This document shows positions 55,605 to 64,000 of a DNA stretch of 64,000 nucleotides, one piece after another. Position 1 is the first letter of the stretch. Every line of letters begins with the position of its first letter. The position numbers were made by a program, and so were the translations under genes. The stretch spans positions 35,564 through 99,563 of the forward strand of contig NZ_CAMPKE010000014.1 of NCBI RefSeq assembly GCF_946887195.1. Direction: 5' to 3'. Below the pieces are notes generated by a model that searched no databases, was not told where the DNA came from, and saw nothing but the letters and a program-made list of their open reading frames with translations. Source of the stretch: an uncultured Halomonas sp. (GTDB taxonomy: Bacteria > Pseudomonadota > Gammaproteobacteria > Pseudomonadales > Halomonadaceae).

Positions 55605-58120
55605 GCGGACTCCGCCGAACTGGTGCGTATCGCCGGCAGGCGCACGCGATTGAGGCGCAGGGCATTGCCCACCACCACCAGCGAACTGGCCGACATGCCC
55701 AGCGCGGCGGCCCACGGCGGCACCAGCCCCAGTGCCGCCAGCGGCAGGGCGCAGAGGTTGTAGCACAACGCCCAGGCCAGGTTCTGACGGATCAGCCGGC
55801 GGGTCAGGCGGGCGAGTTGCACGGCCTCGACCATACGCCACAGCCGAGGGCTCATCAATACGGCATCGGCGCGGGTGCGCGCCAGGTCGGTGGCGCCGTT
55901 CATCGCCACCGAGACGTCGGCGGCGGCGAGCACCGGCACGTCGTTGATACCGTCGCCGATCATGATCACACGCTCGCCGTCGGCCTGCAGCGCCAGAATG
56001 CGCGCGAGCTTGTCTTCCGGCGTGGCGCCGGCGGTCCAGGTCGCTATGCCGGTTTCTTCAGCCAGCGCGGCGACACTGGCTTCGCCATCGCCGGACAGCA
56101 GCTCGACCGCGAGGCCCGCCTCGTGCAGCGCGGCGATCGTTTCGCCGGCATCGTCGCGCAGCGTATCGTCGAGGCGGAACCAGGCCAGTGGCGTGGCACC
56201 ATGCGTGGCATCCTGGCTGGCCAGCAGCAGCCACTGGCCATGCCGTTCGGGCGTCGGCGGCGGCGTGGCCATGACGAAGTCGGCACGGCCCAGCCGATAG
56301 CGATGGGCACCGATCACGCCTTCCAGCCCCTGGCCGGGATGGTTGCGTATGTCATCTGACTTGAGTTGTGGGTCGCGATGATCGCGAAAGGCCCGGGCGA
56401 TGGGGTGCTCGGAGTGCGTTTCCAGCGCCGCGGCCAGCGCCCGGGCGCGTTCGTCGGACAAGCCATCGGCCAGCGGGCGCGTTTCGCGCAGGCGCATGCG
56501 CCCTTCGGTCAGCGTGCCGGTCTTGTCGAACACCACGCGGGTGGCCTGGGACAGCCCCTCGATGGCATGGGCGCGGGTGACCAGCACCCCGCGTCGGCGC
56601 AGCTGTCCGTGGCTGGCGGTCAGTGCGGTGGGGGTGGCCAGCGCCAGCGCGCAGGGGCAGGTGACCACCAGTACCGAGAGCGTGACCCACAGCACCCGCG
56701 ACGGGTCGATGAAGCTCCACACGATCGCCACGCCGATGGTCGCGAGCAGTACGCGCAGCACGAAATGGTGCGCCATGCGCGAGGCCTGCTCGGCGATTTT
56801 CGGGCGACTGGCGAAGGCGCGATCGGTGAGTTCGAGAATGCCGGCGGCGCGGGCGTCGCGGCCGGTTCGGCTCACTTCGGCCGTCATCGGGCTATCGGTA
56901 TTGAAGCTGCCGCCGGTGACGCTGTCGCCGACGCCGCGCAGGATCGGCAGCGACTCGCCGGTGAGCATCGACTCGTCGAGGCTGGCCTGGCCCGATACGA
57001 CGATGCCGTCGGCGGGCACGCCATGGCCGGGGCGCACCAGTACGCGATCGCCGGGGCGCAGGCGATTGGCGGGCACGATGCGTTCGCTGCCATCGGCTTC
57101 GAGGCGAACCGCGCTCGATGGCAATACGCCGCTCATGGCGTTGCCGCTATGGCCATTGCGACGTCGCGCGCGCATCTCGATATAGCGACTGAACAACAGG
57201 AAGAAGGTGAACATGGTCACCGAGTCGAAGTAGGTGGGGGCGCCATAGCCCTCAACGCTGCCGATCAATACCGCATAGGCGCTGGCGAGATAAGCGCCGA
57301 GGATGGCGATCGAGACCGGTACGTCCATGCCCAGATGGCGAGTGCGCAGATCGCGCAGCGCCCCGCGGAAGAACGGCACGGCGGAGAACGCCACCACCGG
57401 GGTGGCCAAGGCCAACGATAACCAATGGAACAGCCGGTAGAACCCGTCGCTGATGCCATCCGGGCCGGCGACATACAGCGGAATCGAGAACATCATGACC
57501 TGCATCATCGCCACGCCGGCGACGATCAGGCGGCGAATCGCCTGGCGCTCGTCGCGCTGCAGTTTCTGCTGGGCGATATCCGGCTCGTAGGGCTGCGAGG
57601 GGTAACCGATGGCGGCGAGTTCGGCGAGAATCCGCGATAGCCCGAGCCGCGCCGGATCCCAGCTCAACTGCAGGCGATGATGGCTCAGGTTCACCGCACT
57701 CGAAACCAGACCGTCGAGGGCGTTCAAGCGATGCTCTATCAACCAGGCGCAGGCGGCGCAGGTGATGCCATCGACGGCGAGCGTGGCCTGGACGCGAGAG
57801 CCTTCGGCGGCGTCGCCATCTCTATTGCCAGGTGCGGGGTGAACGAATTGGCGTTGCAGTTCAGGATCGTCGAACACCGCCCAGGTTTCGGCGCGACCGG
57901 CCTGGCGGTCGTCGGGGCGCGTGGGCAGCTCGGTACGAAAGCGGTAATAGCTTTCCAGGCCACCATCGACGATGGCGTGCGCCACCGCCTCGCAGCCCGG
58001 ACAGCACAGCGGATGGCTCTCGCCATCGAGCGTGATGTGCCAAGGCGCACCGCGAGGAAGCTCGGCCCCGCAGTGATAGCAGCCCGGCGCGCCGGCGCCA
58101 TGCGTGAGCGTTGCGCTCAT
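55601..58120 (-). CDS. ccoI: Copper-exporting P1B-type ATPase of cbb3 assembly (CcoI/FixI)
   Basis: The 839-residue pump has an N-terminal cysteine-rich part (CYHCGAELP and LCCPGCEAV). A heavy-metal-associated domain with GITCAACAW follows, then eight helices with the CPC metal site (VVTCPCALAL), the phosphorylation site DKTGTLTEG and the GDGINDVPVL hinge. It delivers copper across the inner membrane for the CuB centre of the cbb3 oxidase rather than for general detoxification, as the operon shows. It overlaps ccoH and ccoS by four bases. Confidence 0.95.
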   Translation of the reverse strand: MSATLTHGAGAPGCYHCGAELPRGAPWHITLDGESHPLCCPGCEAVAHAIVDGGLESYYRFRTELPTRPDDRQAGRAETWAVFDDPELQRQFVHPAPGNRDGDAAEGSRVQATLAVDGITCAACAWLIEHRLNALDGLVSSAVNLSHHRLQLSWDPARLGLSRILAELAAIGYPSQPYEPDIAQQKLQRDERQAIRRLIVAGVAMMQVMMFSIPLYVAGPDGISDGFYRLFHWLSLALATPVVAFSAVPFFRGALRDLRTRHLGMDVPVSIAILGAYLASAYAVLIGSVEGYGAPTYFDSVTMFTFFLLFSRYIEMRARRRNGHSGNAMSGVLPSSAVRLEADGSERIVPANRLRPGDRVLVRPGHGVPADGIVVSGQASLDESMLTGESLPILRGVGDSVTGGSFNTDSPMTAEVSRTGRDARAAGILELTDRAFASRPKIAEQASRMAHHFVLRVLLATIGVAIVWSFIDPSRVLWVTLSVLVVTCPCALALATPTALTASHGQLRRRGVLVTRAHAIEGLSQATRVVFDKTGTLTEGRMRLRETRPLADGLSDERARALAAALETHSEHPIARAFRDHRDPQLKSDDIRNHPGQGLEGVIGAHRYRLGRADFVMATPPPTPERHGQWLLLASQDATHGATPLAWFRLDDTLRDDAGETIAALHEAGLAVELLSGDGEASVAALAEETGIATWTAGATPEDKLARILALQADGERVIMIGDGINDVPVLAAADVSVAMNGATDLARTRADAVLMSPRLWRMVEAVQLARLTRRLIRQNLAWALCYNLCALPLAALGLVPPWAAALGMSASSLVVVGNALRLNRVRLPAIRTSSAESA

Positions 58121-58623
58121 GCGCTTCCGCTATCGGCGCTCAGAGCCAACGGCGCCTGGCGCGGCAGTTCGATCTCACCGCGCAGGCGCCACTCGGGGTC
58201 GCTGGTATCCGGCGTCAGGTGCACATACCAGCGATATTGCAGGGCGTGCGGCAATTGACCGGCATAATGACCGTTGCGAATGTGCTCGAGAATCACCCGC
58301 TGATCGCGATTGCCCTGGGTAGGAAAGATCAGCTCCAGCAGCAGACGCTCGGGGCGCGCCTCACCATCGAGCACCACCACCACGCCGCCGGTGAGATCGT
58401 CGATACGCAGCTCGGCGGCCATGTTCAACTCATCGGCACGCGCATCCTGCTCGAGCGTCTCGTTGATCGCCTTGCCGACTTTGTAATAGTTGTCCTCGAC
58501 CATGCCATCGAAGCTGGTGATGGACACCACCAGAAAGGTCGTACTCACGGCGATCGAGAGCCCGAGAATGCCAAGCAGGAACCAGGGCCAGAACTGCTTG
58601 TACCAGGGTGGCGGATGACTCAT
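58117..58623 (-). CDS. ccoH: cbb3 oxidase assembly protein CcoH (FixH)
   Basis: The 168-residue protein has an N-terminal helix (FLLGILGLSIAVSTTFLVV). The MVEDNYYKVGKAIN block is diagnostic of FixH/CcoH, followed by a beta-rich periplasmic domain. It stabilises the assembly complex. It starts three bases after the ccoG stop and overlaps ccoI by four bases. Confidence 0.93.
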   Translation of the reverse strand: MSHPPPWYKQFWPWFLLGILGLSIAVSTTFLVVSITSFDGMVEDNYYKVGKAINETLEQDARADELNMAAELRIDDLTGGVVVVLDGEARPERLLLELIFPTQGNRDQRVILEHIRNGHYAGQLPHALQYRWYVHLTPDTSDPEWRLRGEIELPRQAPLALSADSGSA

Positions 58624-58626
58624 GCA

Positions 58627-60060
58627 TTATCTCCTGACTTGACCCAGAAAACGAGCTTCCGTGGTGAGCGTGATAGTGGCGTCGTCCCTGGCCTCGACAC
58701 TTAGCGTTATCGCTTCGCTGGGCGAGTCGAGCGAGCCGGGCGGCGCGACGAGTTGCAGTGGCACGCTGCGGCTGGCACCGGCTCCAATGACGATGGTGTC
58801 GTCGCCGACCAGGCGCAACCCCTCCAGGCCTTGAACCGTGATCCGGTAGCGATGCGACCGGTCGTCGAGATTGCGAATGCCCAGCGTGTAGGAGTTGCTG
58901 ATGTCGCCCTCCCGGGTCAGGCTATACAGCCGGTTGCGGTCGCGTTGTACGTCGATATCCAACGGCAAACGGTCGCCGATCACCCACACCAACAGGCCGA
59001 TCATCACCGCCAGCGCGGCGAAATAGGCCAGCAGGCGTGGGCGCAGGATGCGCGTCCTGCCGCCTTCGAGGGCGTGTTCGGTGGTGTAGCGAATCAGCCC
59101 GCGTGGGTAGTTCATCTTGTCCATGATGCTGTCGCAGGCGTCGATGCAGGCGGCGCAGCCGATGCACTCGATCTGCAGGCCATCGCGAATATCGATCCCG
59201 GTGGGGCAGACCTGCACGCAGAGTCCGCAATCGATGCAGTCGCCGAGCCCCTGCTGGCGATGCTCGACATCTCTTCTGCGTGCGCCGCGTGGCTCGCCAC
59301 GCGCTGCATCGTAGGAGACGATCAGCGTATCGCGATCGAACATCACCGATTGGAAGCGCGCATAAGGGCACATGTGCACGCAGACCTGCTCGCGCAGCCA
59401 GCCGGCATTGAGATAGGTGAAAACGGTGAAGAAGCCGGTCCAGAACAGTGCCCAGCCACCGACATCGAGCGCTGCGAAATCGGCGACCAACCCACGAATC
59501 GGGGTGAAGTAGCCGACGAAGGTCAGCCCGGTGGCGAAGGCGATCGCCAGCCATAGGCCATGCTTGGTGCCCTTGCGCGCGGCTTTCTCGGCAGTCATCG
59601 GCTGTTTATCGAGCTTGATGCGCCGGTTGCGCGAACCCTCGGTAAGCTGCTCGACCCAGATGTATAGCCAGGTCCACACACTCTGCGGGCAAGTGTAGCC
59701 GCACCAGACCCGGCCAGCGAATACGGTGATCAGAAACAGGCCGAAGGCGCAGATGATCAGCAGCCACGACAGCAGCATGAAATCCTGCGGATAGAAGGTC
59801 GCGCCGAGGATATGAAATTCGCGCGAGGGCAGATCGAACCACACCGCCTGACGCTCGCCCCAACGCAGCCAGGGAGTGCCGAAGTAGAGCGCCATCAGTG
59901 CCCAGTTGGCGCTGCGGCGTATGCGCTGGAACAGTCCCTTGATCTCGCGCACGTAGATATGCCGGCGCGAGGCATACAGATTCTGGGTCGCACTACGTTG
60001 CGGGTCGTGTATGTCTACGGTCGAGCCTGGGGTCTCGTCCCGAAGCGGGATGTTGTCCAT
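58627..60060 (-). CDS. ccoG: cbb3 oxidase accessory protein CcoG (RdxA/FixG)
   Basis: The 477-residue inner-membrane protein has several helices. It has a conserved GRVWCGYTCPQSVWTW segment and two ferredoxin-type 4Fe-4S sites (CIDCGLCVQVCP and CIGCAACIDACD). A C-terminal immunoglobulin-like periplasmic domain follows. CcoG is linked to reduction of copper for the oxidase. It begins the assembly operon ccoG-ccoH-ccoI-ccoS, 120 bases after the structural genes, so it may be read from the same promoter or from its own. Confidence 0.96.
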   Translation of the reverse strand: MDNIPLRDETPGSTVDIHDPQRSATQNLYASRRHIYVREIKGLFQRIRRSANWALMALYFGTPWLRWGERQAVWFDLPSREFHILGATFYPQDFMLLSWLLIICAFGLFLITVFAGRVWCGYTCPQSVWTWLYIWVEQLTEGSRNRRIKLDKQPMTAEKAARKGTKHGLWLAIAFATGLTFVGYFTPIRGLVADFAALDVGGWALFWTGFFTVFTYLNAGWLREQVCVHMCPYARFQSVMFDRDTLIVSYDAARGEPRGARRRDVEHRQQGLGDCIDCGLCVQVCPTGIDIRDGLQIECIGCAACIDACDSIMDKMNYPRGLIRYTTEHALEGGRTRILRPRLLAYFAALAVMIGLLVWVIGDRLPLDIDVQRDRNRLYSLTREGDISNSYTLGIRNLDDRSHRYRITVQGLEGLRLVGDDTIVIGAGASRSVPLQLVAPPGSLDSPSEAITLSVEARDDATITLTTEARFLGQVRR

Positions 60061-60179
60061 CTTGCGCCACCTGCTGGGTCACGAAGGGCCTTGTCGGCCG
60101 AGTACGGATTCTATCGGGTACGCTGGGAGGGAAGGGGTGGGTGCGACCGCCAACCGCACCCGGATACTGCGGGCTGCGC

Positions 60180-61103
60180 CTAGTCGGACAGGCTATAGAC
60201 GTAGGCCGCGACCAGATGCACCTTGTCTTCGCCGATGTAGGCGATCTGCGCCGGCATGTGGCCGTTGCGACCGTTGCGCAGCGTTTCGAGTACCGCATCG
60301 AGCGTCTCCTGGCCGGGTTGGCGATAGAGCCAGGTGGCGTCGGTCAGGTTGGGTGCGCCGATCGCCTGGTTGCCGGTGGCGTCGGGGCCGTGACAGGCCA
60401 CACAGGCCGAGGCGAAGATCGCTGCCCCCTTGCTTGCCAACTCGGCGTCGTGCTCGGCGCCGGATAGACTGACCACGTAGTTGGCAACGTTGCGCAGGTT
60501 GTTGCTGCCCAGTTGCTGCCAGGCAGGCATCAGGCCGTTACGCCCGTTGGTGAGGGTGGCGACGATATCCTCCGGTGCGCCGCCATAGAGCCAGGCGTCA
60601 TCGGTCAGATTGGGAAAGCCGTAGCCGCCTTGCGCATTGGAGCCATGACAGACCGCGCAGTTATTGAGAAAAAGCCGCTCGGCAACTTGCATGGCCTCGC
60701 CGTTGCGGGCCAGCTCGGGCACCGGAACCTCGCTGTACTGGGCGAAGATCGGCGCGTACTGCTGCTGGGCATAGGCGATCTCCTCTTCCCATTGCTGCTC
60801 CTGGGTCCAGCCGAGTACGCCCTTGAAGTTGCCGAGGCCGGGGTAGAGCAGCAGATAGCCCAGCGCGAAGACGATGGTGCCGATGAACAGCATGAACCAC
60901 CAGCGCGGCAGCGGATTGTCGAATTCGTCGATACCGTCGGCGCTATGCCCGGTGGTCTCGATATTGCCGTCGGCATTGGGTTGCTTGTCGGTCTTGCGAT
61001 TGCCGAACAGCAGCCACCAGCAGAAGCCGATGGTACCGAGGGTGATGACGATGACCCAGGCGCTCCAGAAGCCGGAAAGGGAGTCACCCCAAAGGTTGTT
61101 CAT
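60180..61103 (-). CDS. ccoP: cbb3 cytochrome c oxidase diheme subunit
   Basis: The 307-residue protein has two transmembrane helices (about 10-33 and 68-87) and two heme c sites, CAVCH and CVACH, in the periplasmic part. It accepts electrons from soluble or membrane cytochrome c and passes them to CcoO. The two-helix N-terminus is the long CcoP form. It overlaps ccoQ by four bases. Confidence 0.96.
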   Translation of the reverse strand: MNNLWGDSLSGFWSAWVIVITLGTIGFCWWLLFGNRKTDKQPNADGNIETTGHSADGIDEFDNPLPRWWFMLFIGTIVFALGYLLLYPGLGNFKGVLGWTQEQQWEEEIAYAQQQYAPIFAQYSEVPVPELARNGEAMQVAERLFLNNCAVCHGSNAQGGYGFPNLTDDAWLYGGAPEDIVATLTNGRNGLMPAWQQLGSNNLRNVANYVVSLSGAEHDAELASKGAAIFASACVACHGPDATGNQAIGAPNLTDATWLYRQPGQETLDAVLETLRNGRNGHMPAQIAYIGEDKVHLVAAYVYSLSD

Positions 61104-61360
61104 GAATTGTTGTCTCCCCTGTCTTTTCCAGGTTCCGCCTTTCCTGATTCCGCTCTTACAGACTCGGCTTGGCGGCTCTCGCTCATCGGAGCGCCGGATG
61201 CCTGGCCCGACATACTCTCGTCGTCTTCATCGGCGAACGGCAGGTTCTTCGCTTCGTCGAAATCCCTCTTGCGCCGCTTCGAGTAGGCCCAGAACACGAT
61301 GCCGAGAAAGCAGAACAGGACGAGCAGCGTGGTAATCCCACGAAAGGTTCCGATATCCAT
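61100..61360 (-). CDS. ccoQ: cbb3 oxidase subunit IV (CcoQ)
   Basis: The 86-residue protein has one transmembrane helix (RGITTLLVLFCFLGIVFWAY) followed by KRRKRDFDEAKNLPF, the CcoQ signature. The tail is extended by about 30 polar residues compared with the usual 50-60 residue protein. It stabilises the oxidase complex. Its ATG is two bases beyond the ccoO stop, and its stop overlaps ccoP. Confidence 0.93.
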   Translation of the reverse strand: MDIGTFRGITTLLVLFCFLGIVFWAYSKRRKRDFDEAKNLPFADEDDESMSGQASGAPMSESRQAESVRAESGKAEPGKDRGDNNS

Positions 61361-61362
61361 GT

Positions 61363-61971
61363 TCAGCGCGTGTCCTCGAGCACGGTGCCCAGTTGCTGGA
61401 GGTAGGCGACCAGGGCGGTGATCTCCTGCTTGCCGCGTACGGCCGCGGCGGCGCCATCGATCTGCTCCTGGGTATACGGCACGCCGAGGCTCTTCAGGGC
61501 GCGCAGCTTGTCGGCGGTGTGCTCGCCGGTCAGGGTGTTCTCGAACAGCCACGGGTAGGCCGGCATTTTCGACTCGGGCACCACGTCACGCGGGTTGTAC
61601 AGGTGCGCGCGATGCCAGGCATCGCTGTAACGGCCGCCGACACGGGCCAGGTCGGGGCCGGTGCGCTTGGAGCCCCACAGGAACGGATGATCGTAGACGA
61701 ACTCGCCCGCCACGCTGTAATGCCCGTAGCGCTCGGTCTCGGCGCGGAACGGGCGGATCATCTGTGAATGGCAGCCGACACAGCCTTCACGGATATAGAT
61801 GTCGCGGCCTTCGAGCTCCAGCGCGGAAAGCGGCTCGAGGCCGTCGACAGGCTGGGTCGTTTCCTTCTGAAAGAACAGCGGCACGATTTCCGCCATGCCC
61901 GCGAAGCTGATCACCACAAGAATCAGGATGGAGAGCAGGCCCACGTTCTTTTCAACTATCTCGTGTCTCAT
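61363..61971 (-). CDS. ccoO: cbb3 cytochrome c oxidase monoheme subunit
   Basis: The 202-residue protein has an N-terminal membrane anchor ([23 protein letters not shown] in part) and a single heme c site in [14 protein letters not shown]. This is followed by the conserved [26 protein letters not shown] region in short blocks. It relays electrons from CcoP to the CcoN catalytic core. It lies 22 bases after ccoN. Confidence 0.97.
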   Translation of the reverse strand: MRHEIVEKNVGLLSILILVVISFAGMAEIVPLFFQKETTQPVDGLEPLSALELEGRDIYIREGCVGCHSQMIRPFRAETERYGHYSVAGEFVYDHPFLWGSKRTGPDLARVGGRYSDAWHRAHLYNPRDVVPESKMPAYPWLFENTLTGEHTADKLRALKSLGVPYTQEQIDGAAAAVRGKQEITALVAYLQQLGTVLEDTR

Positions 61972-61993
61972 CGGTGTCGAATTCCCCGGTTGA

Positions 61994-63418
61994 TCAGGCG
62001 GTCTGCGGGAGCGGCTCGCGCACCTGCTCGCTGCGCTTTACCGTCAGGTAGACGTTCAAGGCCATTATCAGCATCCCCGTCAGGAAGAAGCAGCCACCGA
62101 TCCAGCGCACCATATAGCCCGGATGACTGGCCTCGAGCGCCTCGACGAAGGTGTACATCAAGGTGCCGTCGGCATTCACCGCGCGCCACATCAGGCCCTG
62201 CAGGATGCCGTTGACCCACATCGCGGTGATGTACAACACGGTACCGATGGTTGCCAGCCAGAAGTGCACCGCGATCAGTTGGACCGAGAACATTTCACGG
62301 CGGCCATATAGGCGCGGAATCAGATGATAGAGCGCACCGAAAGTGATCATTGCCACCCAGCCGAGCGCGCCGGAGTGAACGTGGCCGATGGTCCAGTCGG
62401 TGTAATGGGAGAGCGCATTGACGGTCTTGATCGCCATCATCGGGCCTTCGAAGGTCGACATGCCGTAGAACGCCAGGGCAACTACCAAAAAGCGCAAGGT
62501 CGGGTCGGTGCGCAATTTATGCCAGGCGCCGGACAGCGTCATCATGCCGTTGATCATGCCGCCCCAGGAGGGCGCCAGCAGGATAATCGACATGATCATG
62601 CCGATCGACTGCACCCAATCGGGCAGGGCGGTGTAGTGCAAATGGTGCGCGCCGACCCACATGTAGGTGGTGATCAGTGCCCAGAAATGCACGATCGACA
62701 GGCGATAGGAGTAGATCGGACGCTCGGCCTGTTTGGGCACGAAATAGTACATCATGCCGAGAAAGCCGGCGGTGAGCAGGAAACCGACCGCATTATGGCC
62801 ATACCACCACTGGACCATGGCATCGATGGCGCCGGCATAGGCGGAATAGGACTTGCCGATGTGGATCGGAACCTCAGCGGAATTGACGATATGCAGCACG
62901 CCCACGGTCAGGATAAAAGCTGCATAGAACCAGTTGGCGACATAGATGTGCGAGGTCCTGCGCTGCTTAAGGGTGCCGAGGAAAACGATGGCGTAGGCGA
63001 TCCACACCACCGCCAGCAGGATGTCGATCGGCCATTCGAATTCGGCGTACTCCTTGGAGGTGGTCCAGCCCATGTTCAGCGTGATGAGCCCCAGCACGAT
63101 GACCGCGTTCCAGCCCCAGAAGGTGAACTGGGCGAGGGAATCCGAATACAGCCGTGTCTGACAGGTTCGCTGCACGACATAATAGGAGGTCGTGATCAGC
63201 GCGGAGCCAGCGAAAGCGAAGATGACGGTATTGGTGTGCATCGGGCGCAGGCGTCCGAAACTCGTCCAGGGTAAGCCGAGATTCAGTTCCGGCCAGACCA
63301 GTTGTGCGGCGATGATGACACCCAGGCCCATACCCACGATGCCCCATACCACGGTCATGATCGCGAACTGCCGAACCACCTTGTAGTTGTAGGTCGGGTG
63401 TTCCAATGCTGTGCTCAT
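61994..63418 (-). CDS. ccoN: cbb3 cytochrome c oxidase catalytic subunit
   Basis: The 474-residue protein has twelve hydrophobic helices and the heme b, heme b3 and CuB ligands of C-family heme-copper oxidases. Examples are the histidines in [30 protein letters not shown] and [11 protein letters not shown]. It reduces oxygen with high affinity and pumps protons, supporting growth at low oxygen. GGGAAA precedes the ATG. It is first in ccoNOQP. No FNR/Anr box (TTGAT-N4-ATCAA) is visible upstream. Confidence 0.97.
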   Translation of the reverse strand: MSTALEHPTYNYKVVRQFAIMTVVWGIVGMGLGVIIAAQLVWPELNLGLPWTSFGRLRPMHTNTVIFAFAGSALITTSYYVVQRTCQTRLYSDSLAQFTFWGWNAVIVLGLITLNMGWTTSKEYAEFEWPIDILLAVVWIAYAIVFLGTLKQRRTSHIYVANWFYAAFILTVGVLHIVNSAEVPIHIGKSYSAYAGAIDAMVQWWYGHNAVGFLLTAGFLGMMYYFVPKQAERPIYSYRLSIVHFWALITTYMWVGAHHLHYTALPDWVQSIGMIMSIILLAPSWGGMINGMMTLSGAWHKLRTDPTLRFLVVALAFYGMSTFEGPMMAIKTVNALSHYTDWTIGHVHSGALGWVAMITFGALYHLIPRLYGRREMFSVQLIAVHFWLATIGTVLYITAMWVNGILQGLMWRAVNADGTLMYTFVEALEASHPGYMVRWIGGCFFLTGMLIMALNVYLTVKRSEQVREPLPQTA

Positions 63419-63736
63419 GTAAGTTTCCCATCGAAACGCGGTATCGAGCAGACATAGCCGGGCAGCGGTGCGCCGCGGATTGACTGCCCGCTTAATAATG
63501 CAATCTAAATGTATGGGTGCGGATTCTAGCGCAGCCGGCGGTCAACCTGAACAAGCGAAGCGCACCGGTAACGATGGAAAGGGCAGGGAATGGTGCGGCA
63601 TGGTGCCACAGATGAATGGGCCGACCGTGGGCTAAACGAAAAGCCGATACGCACTTGGATGCGTTTGCCAGAATGAGGGCGGCAAGTCGATGAAATCGAA
63701 ACAGAAAGCCGCTTTCCCGGTGGGCGATGAAAAGCG
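63419..63736. other. Gene-free gap upstream of ccoN
   Basis: I see no gene here. It should hold the ccoN promoter on the minus strand. An AT-rich patch near 63492-63515 (TTAATAATGCAATCTAAATG) is the likeliest place. No consensus FNR/Anr site was found. The plus-strand tRNA promoter begins at 63737. Confidence 0.6.
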
Positions 63737-63764
63737 TTGACATTCCATCGCGGCGCTGTAGAAT
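63737..63764 (+). promoter_or_regulatory. Sigma-70 promoter of the tRNA genes
   Basis: TTGACA (63737-63742) and TAGAAT (63759-63764) are separated by 16 bases. The following GCAGCGCC is a GC-rich discriminator typical of stable-RNA promoters under stringent control. The -10 box lies between GGCGCTG and CAGCGCC, a perfect 7-bp inverted repeat. Confidence 0.88.
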
Positions 63765-63781
63765 GCAGCGCCACGTGACTC

Positions 63782-63857
63782 GGGTGGTTAGCTCAGTTGG
63801 GAGAGCACCAGCCTTACAAGCTGGGGGTCACTGGTTCGAACCCAGTACCACCCACCA
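63782..63857 (+). tRNA. tRNA-Val (anticodon TAC)
   Basis: The 76-base sequence folds as a cloverleaf with acceptor GGGTGGT/ACCACCC, D-arm TAGCTCAGTTGGGAGAGCA, and anticodon stem CAGCC/GGCTG-type pairing around CTTACAA. The T-loop is GGTTCGAACCC, and CCA is encoded. The anticodon TAC reads valine GTA and related codons. Confidence 0.97.
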
Positions 63858-63922
63858 TTGCCTGCTGATTTCGATGATATTCCATGGGTTTCGAGGGCAG
63901 TGTTCACGTTGCGGAAATATGC

Positions 63923-63999
63923 GGACCGGTAGTTCAGTCGGTTAGAATGCCGGCCTGTCACGCCGGAGGTCGCGGGTTCGAGTCCCGTCCGGTCCGCCA
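63923..63999 (+). tRNA. tRNA-Asp (anticodon GTC)
   Basis: The 77-base cloverleaf has acceptor GGACCGG/CCGGTCC, D-arm TAGTTCAGTCGGTTAGAAT, anticodon stem GCCGG with loop CTGTCAC, T-loop GGTTCGAGTCC and encoded CCA. The anticodon GTC is aspartate. It is 65 bases after tRNA-Val and probably in the same transcript. Confidence 0.97.
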
Positions 64000-64000
64000 T

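Noticed and set aside
63419..63560. FNR/Anr box upstream of ccoN
   Set aside because: TTGAC-N7-TTAA near 63480 has wrong spacing and halves compared with TTGAT-N4-ATCAA.

Overview
The window is GC-rich, gene-dense bacterial chromosome. It most resembles a halophilic or marine gammaproteobacterium of the Halomonas/Chromohalobacter/Salinicola kind. Support for this comes from the epd-pgk-fba order, glnE and ilvE, radD, ttcA, ccoNOQP-ccoGHIS, the VC_2705-type acetate symporter pair next to a CrbS-like kinase, and acidic protein linkers. The genus is inference; no rRNA is present.

Region 1 (1-14680) looks accessory. It begins with the 5' end of a PfkB sugar kinase and a Phd/PIN toxin-antitoxin pair. 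A carbohydrate island follows (966-13418). Leftward it carries dhaK-dhaL-tal-tkt. Rightward it carries an RpiB-like isomerase, a SorC-family regulator, an erythritol/L-threitol-type dehydrogenase and a ribose-type ABC importer (DUF2291 protein, double ATPase, permease, binding protein). Read together: a C4 polyol is imported, oxidised to erythrulose, phosphorylated, isomerised to D-erythrose 4-phosphate, and fed into glycolytic intermediates by the cluster's own transketolase and transaldolase. Candidate SorC operators (TGAACATA/TATGTTCA) lie in both intergenic regions. An HTH/PIN pair closes the region.

Region 2 (14684-24000) is housekeeping: fba, pgk and epd in one operon, then acuI, dgkA, glnE and ilvE with a strong terminator. 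The gap at 23964-24749 holds a likely CsrB/RsmZ-type small RNA on the minus strand, with GGA hairpin loops and a terminator.

Region 3 (24750-33850) holds a three-subunit membrane-bound FAD dehydrogenase (Tat small subunit, GMC subunit, triheme cytochrome c). It also holds two paralogous unknown membrane-anchored proteins flanking a DUF2238-like gene, a TauE/SafE permease, a small secreted protein, tesB and tadA, and a 142-bp palindrome-ended repeat next to mltF.

Region 4 (33851-49740) holds mltF, purL, a zinc-ribbon protein, radD with an in-frame 30-bp minisatellite, the overlapping genes scpA-scpB-rluB, a nitronate monooxygenase, and a 1316-residue CrbS-like sensor kinase.

Region 5 (49848-64000) holds the acetate symporter pair with direct repeats upstream, a DnaQ-like protein that has lost catalytic residues, and ttcA. 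The complete cbb3 oxidase structural and assembly cluster follows, and then tRNA-Val and tRNA-Asp. No insertion sequence, CRISPR array, prophage or rRNA operon was seen.
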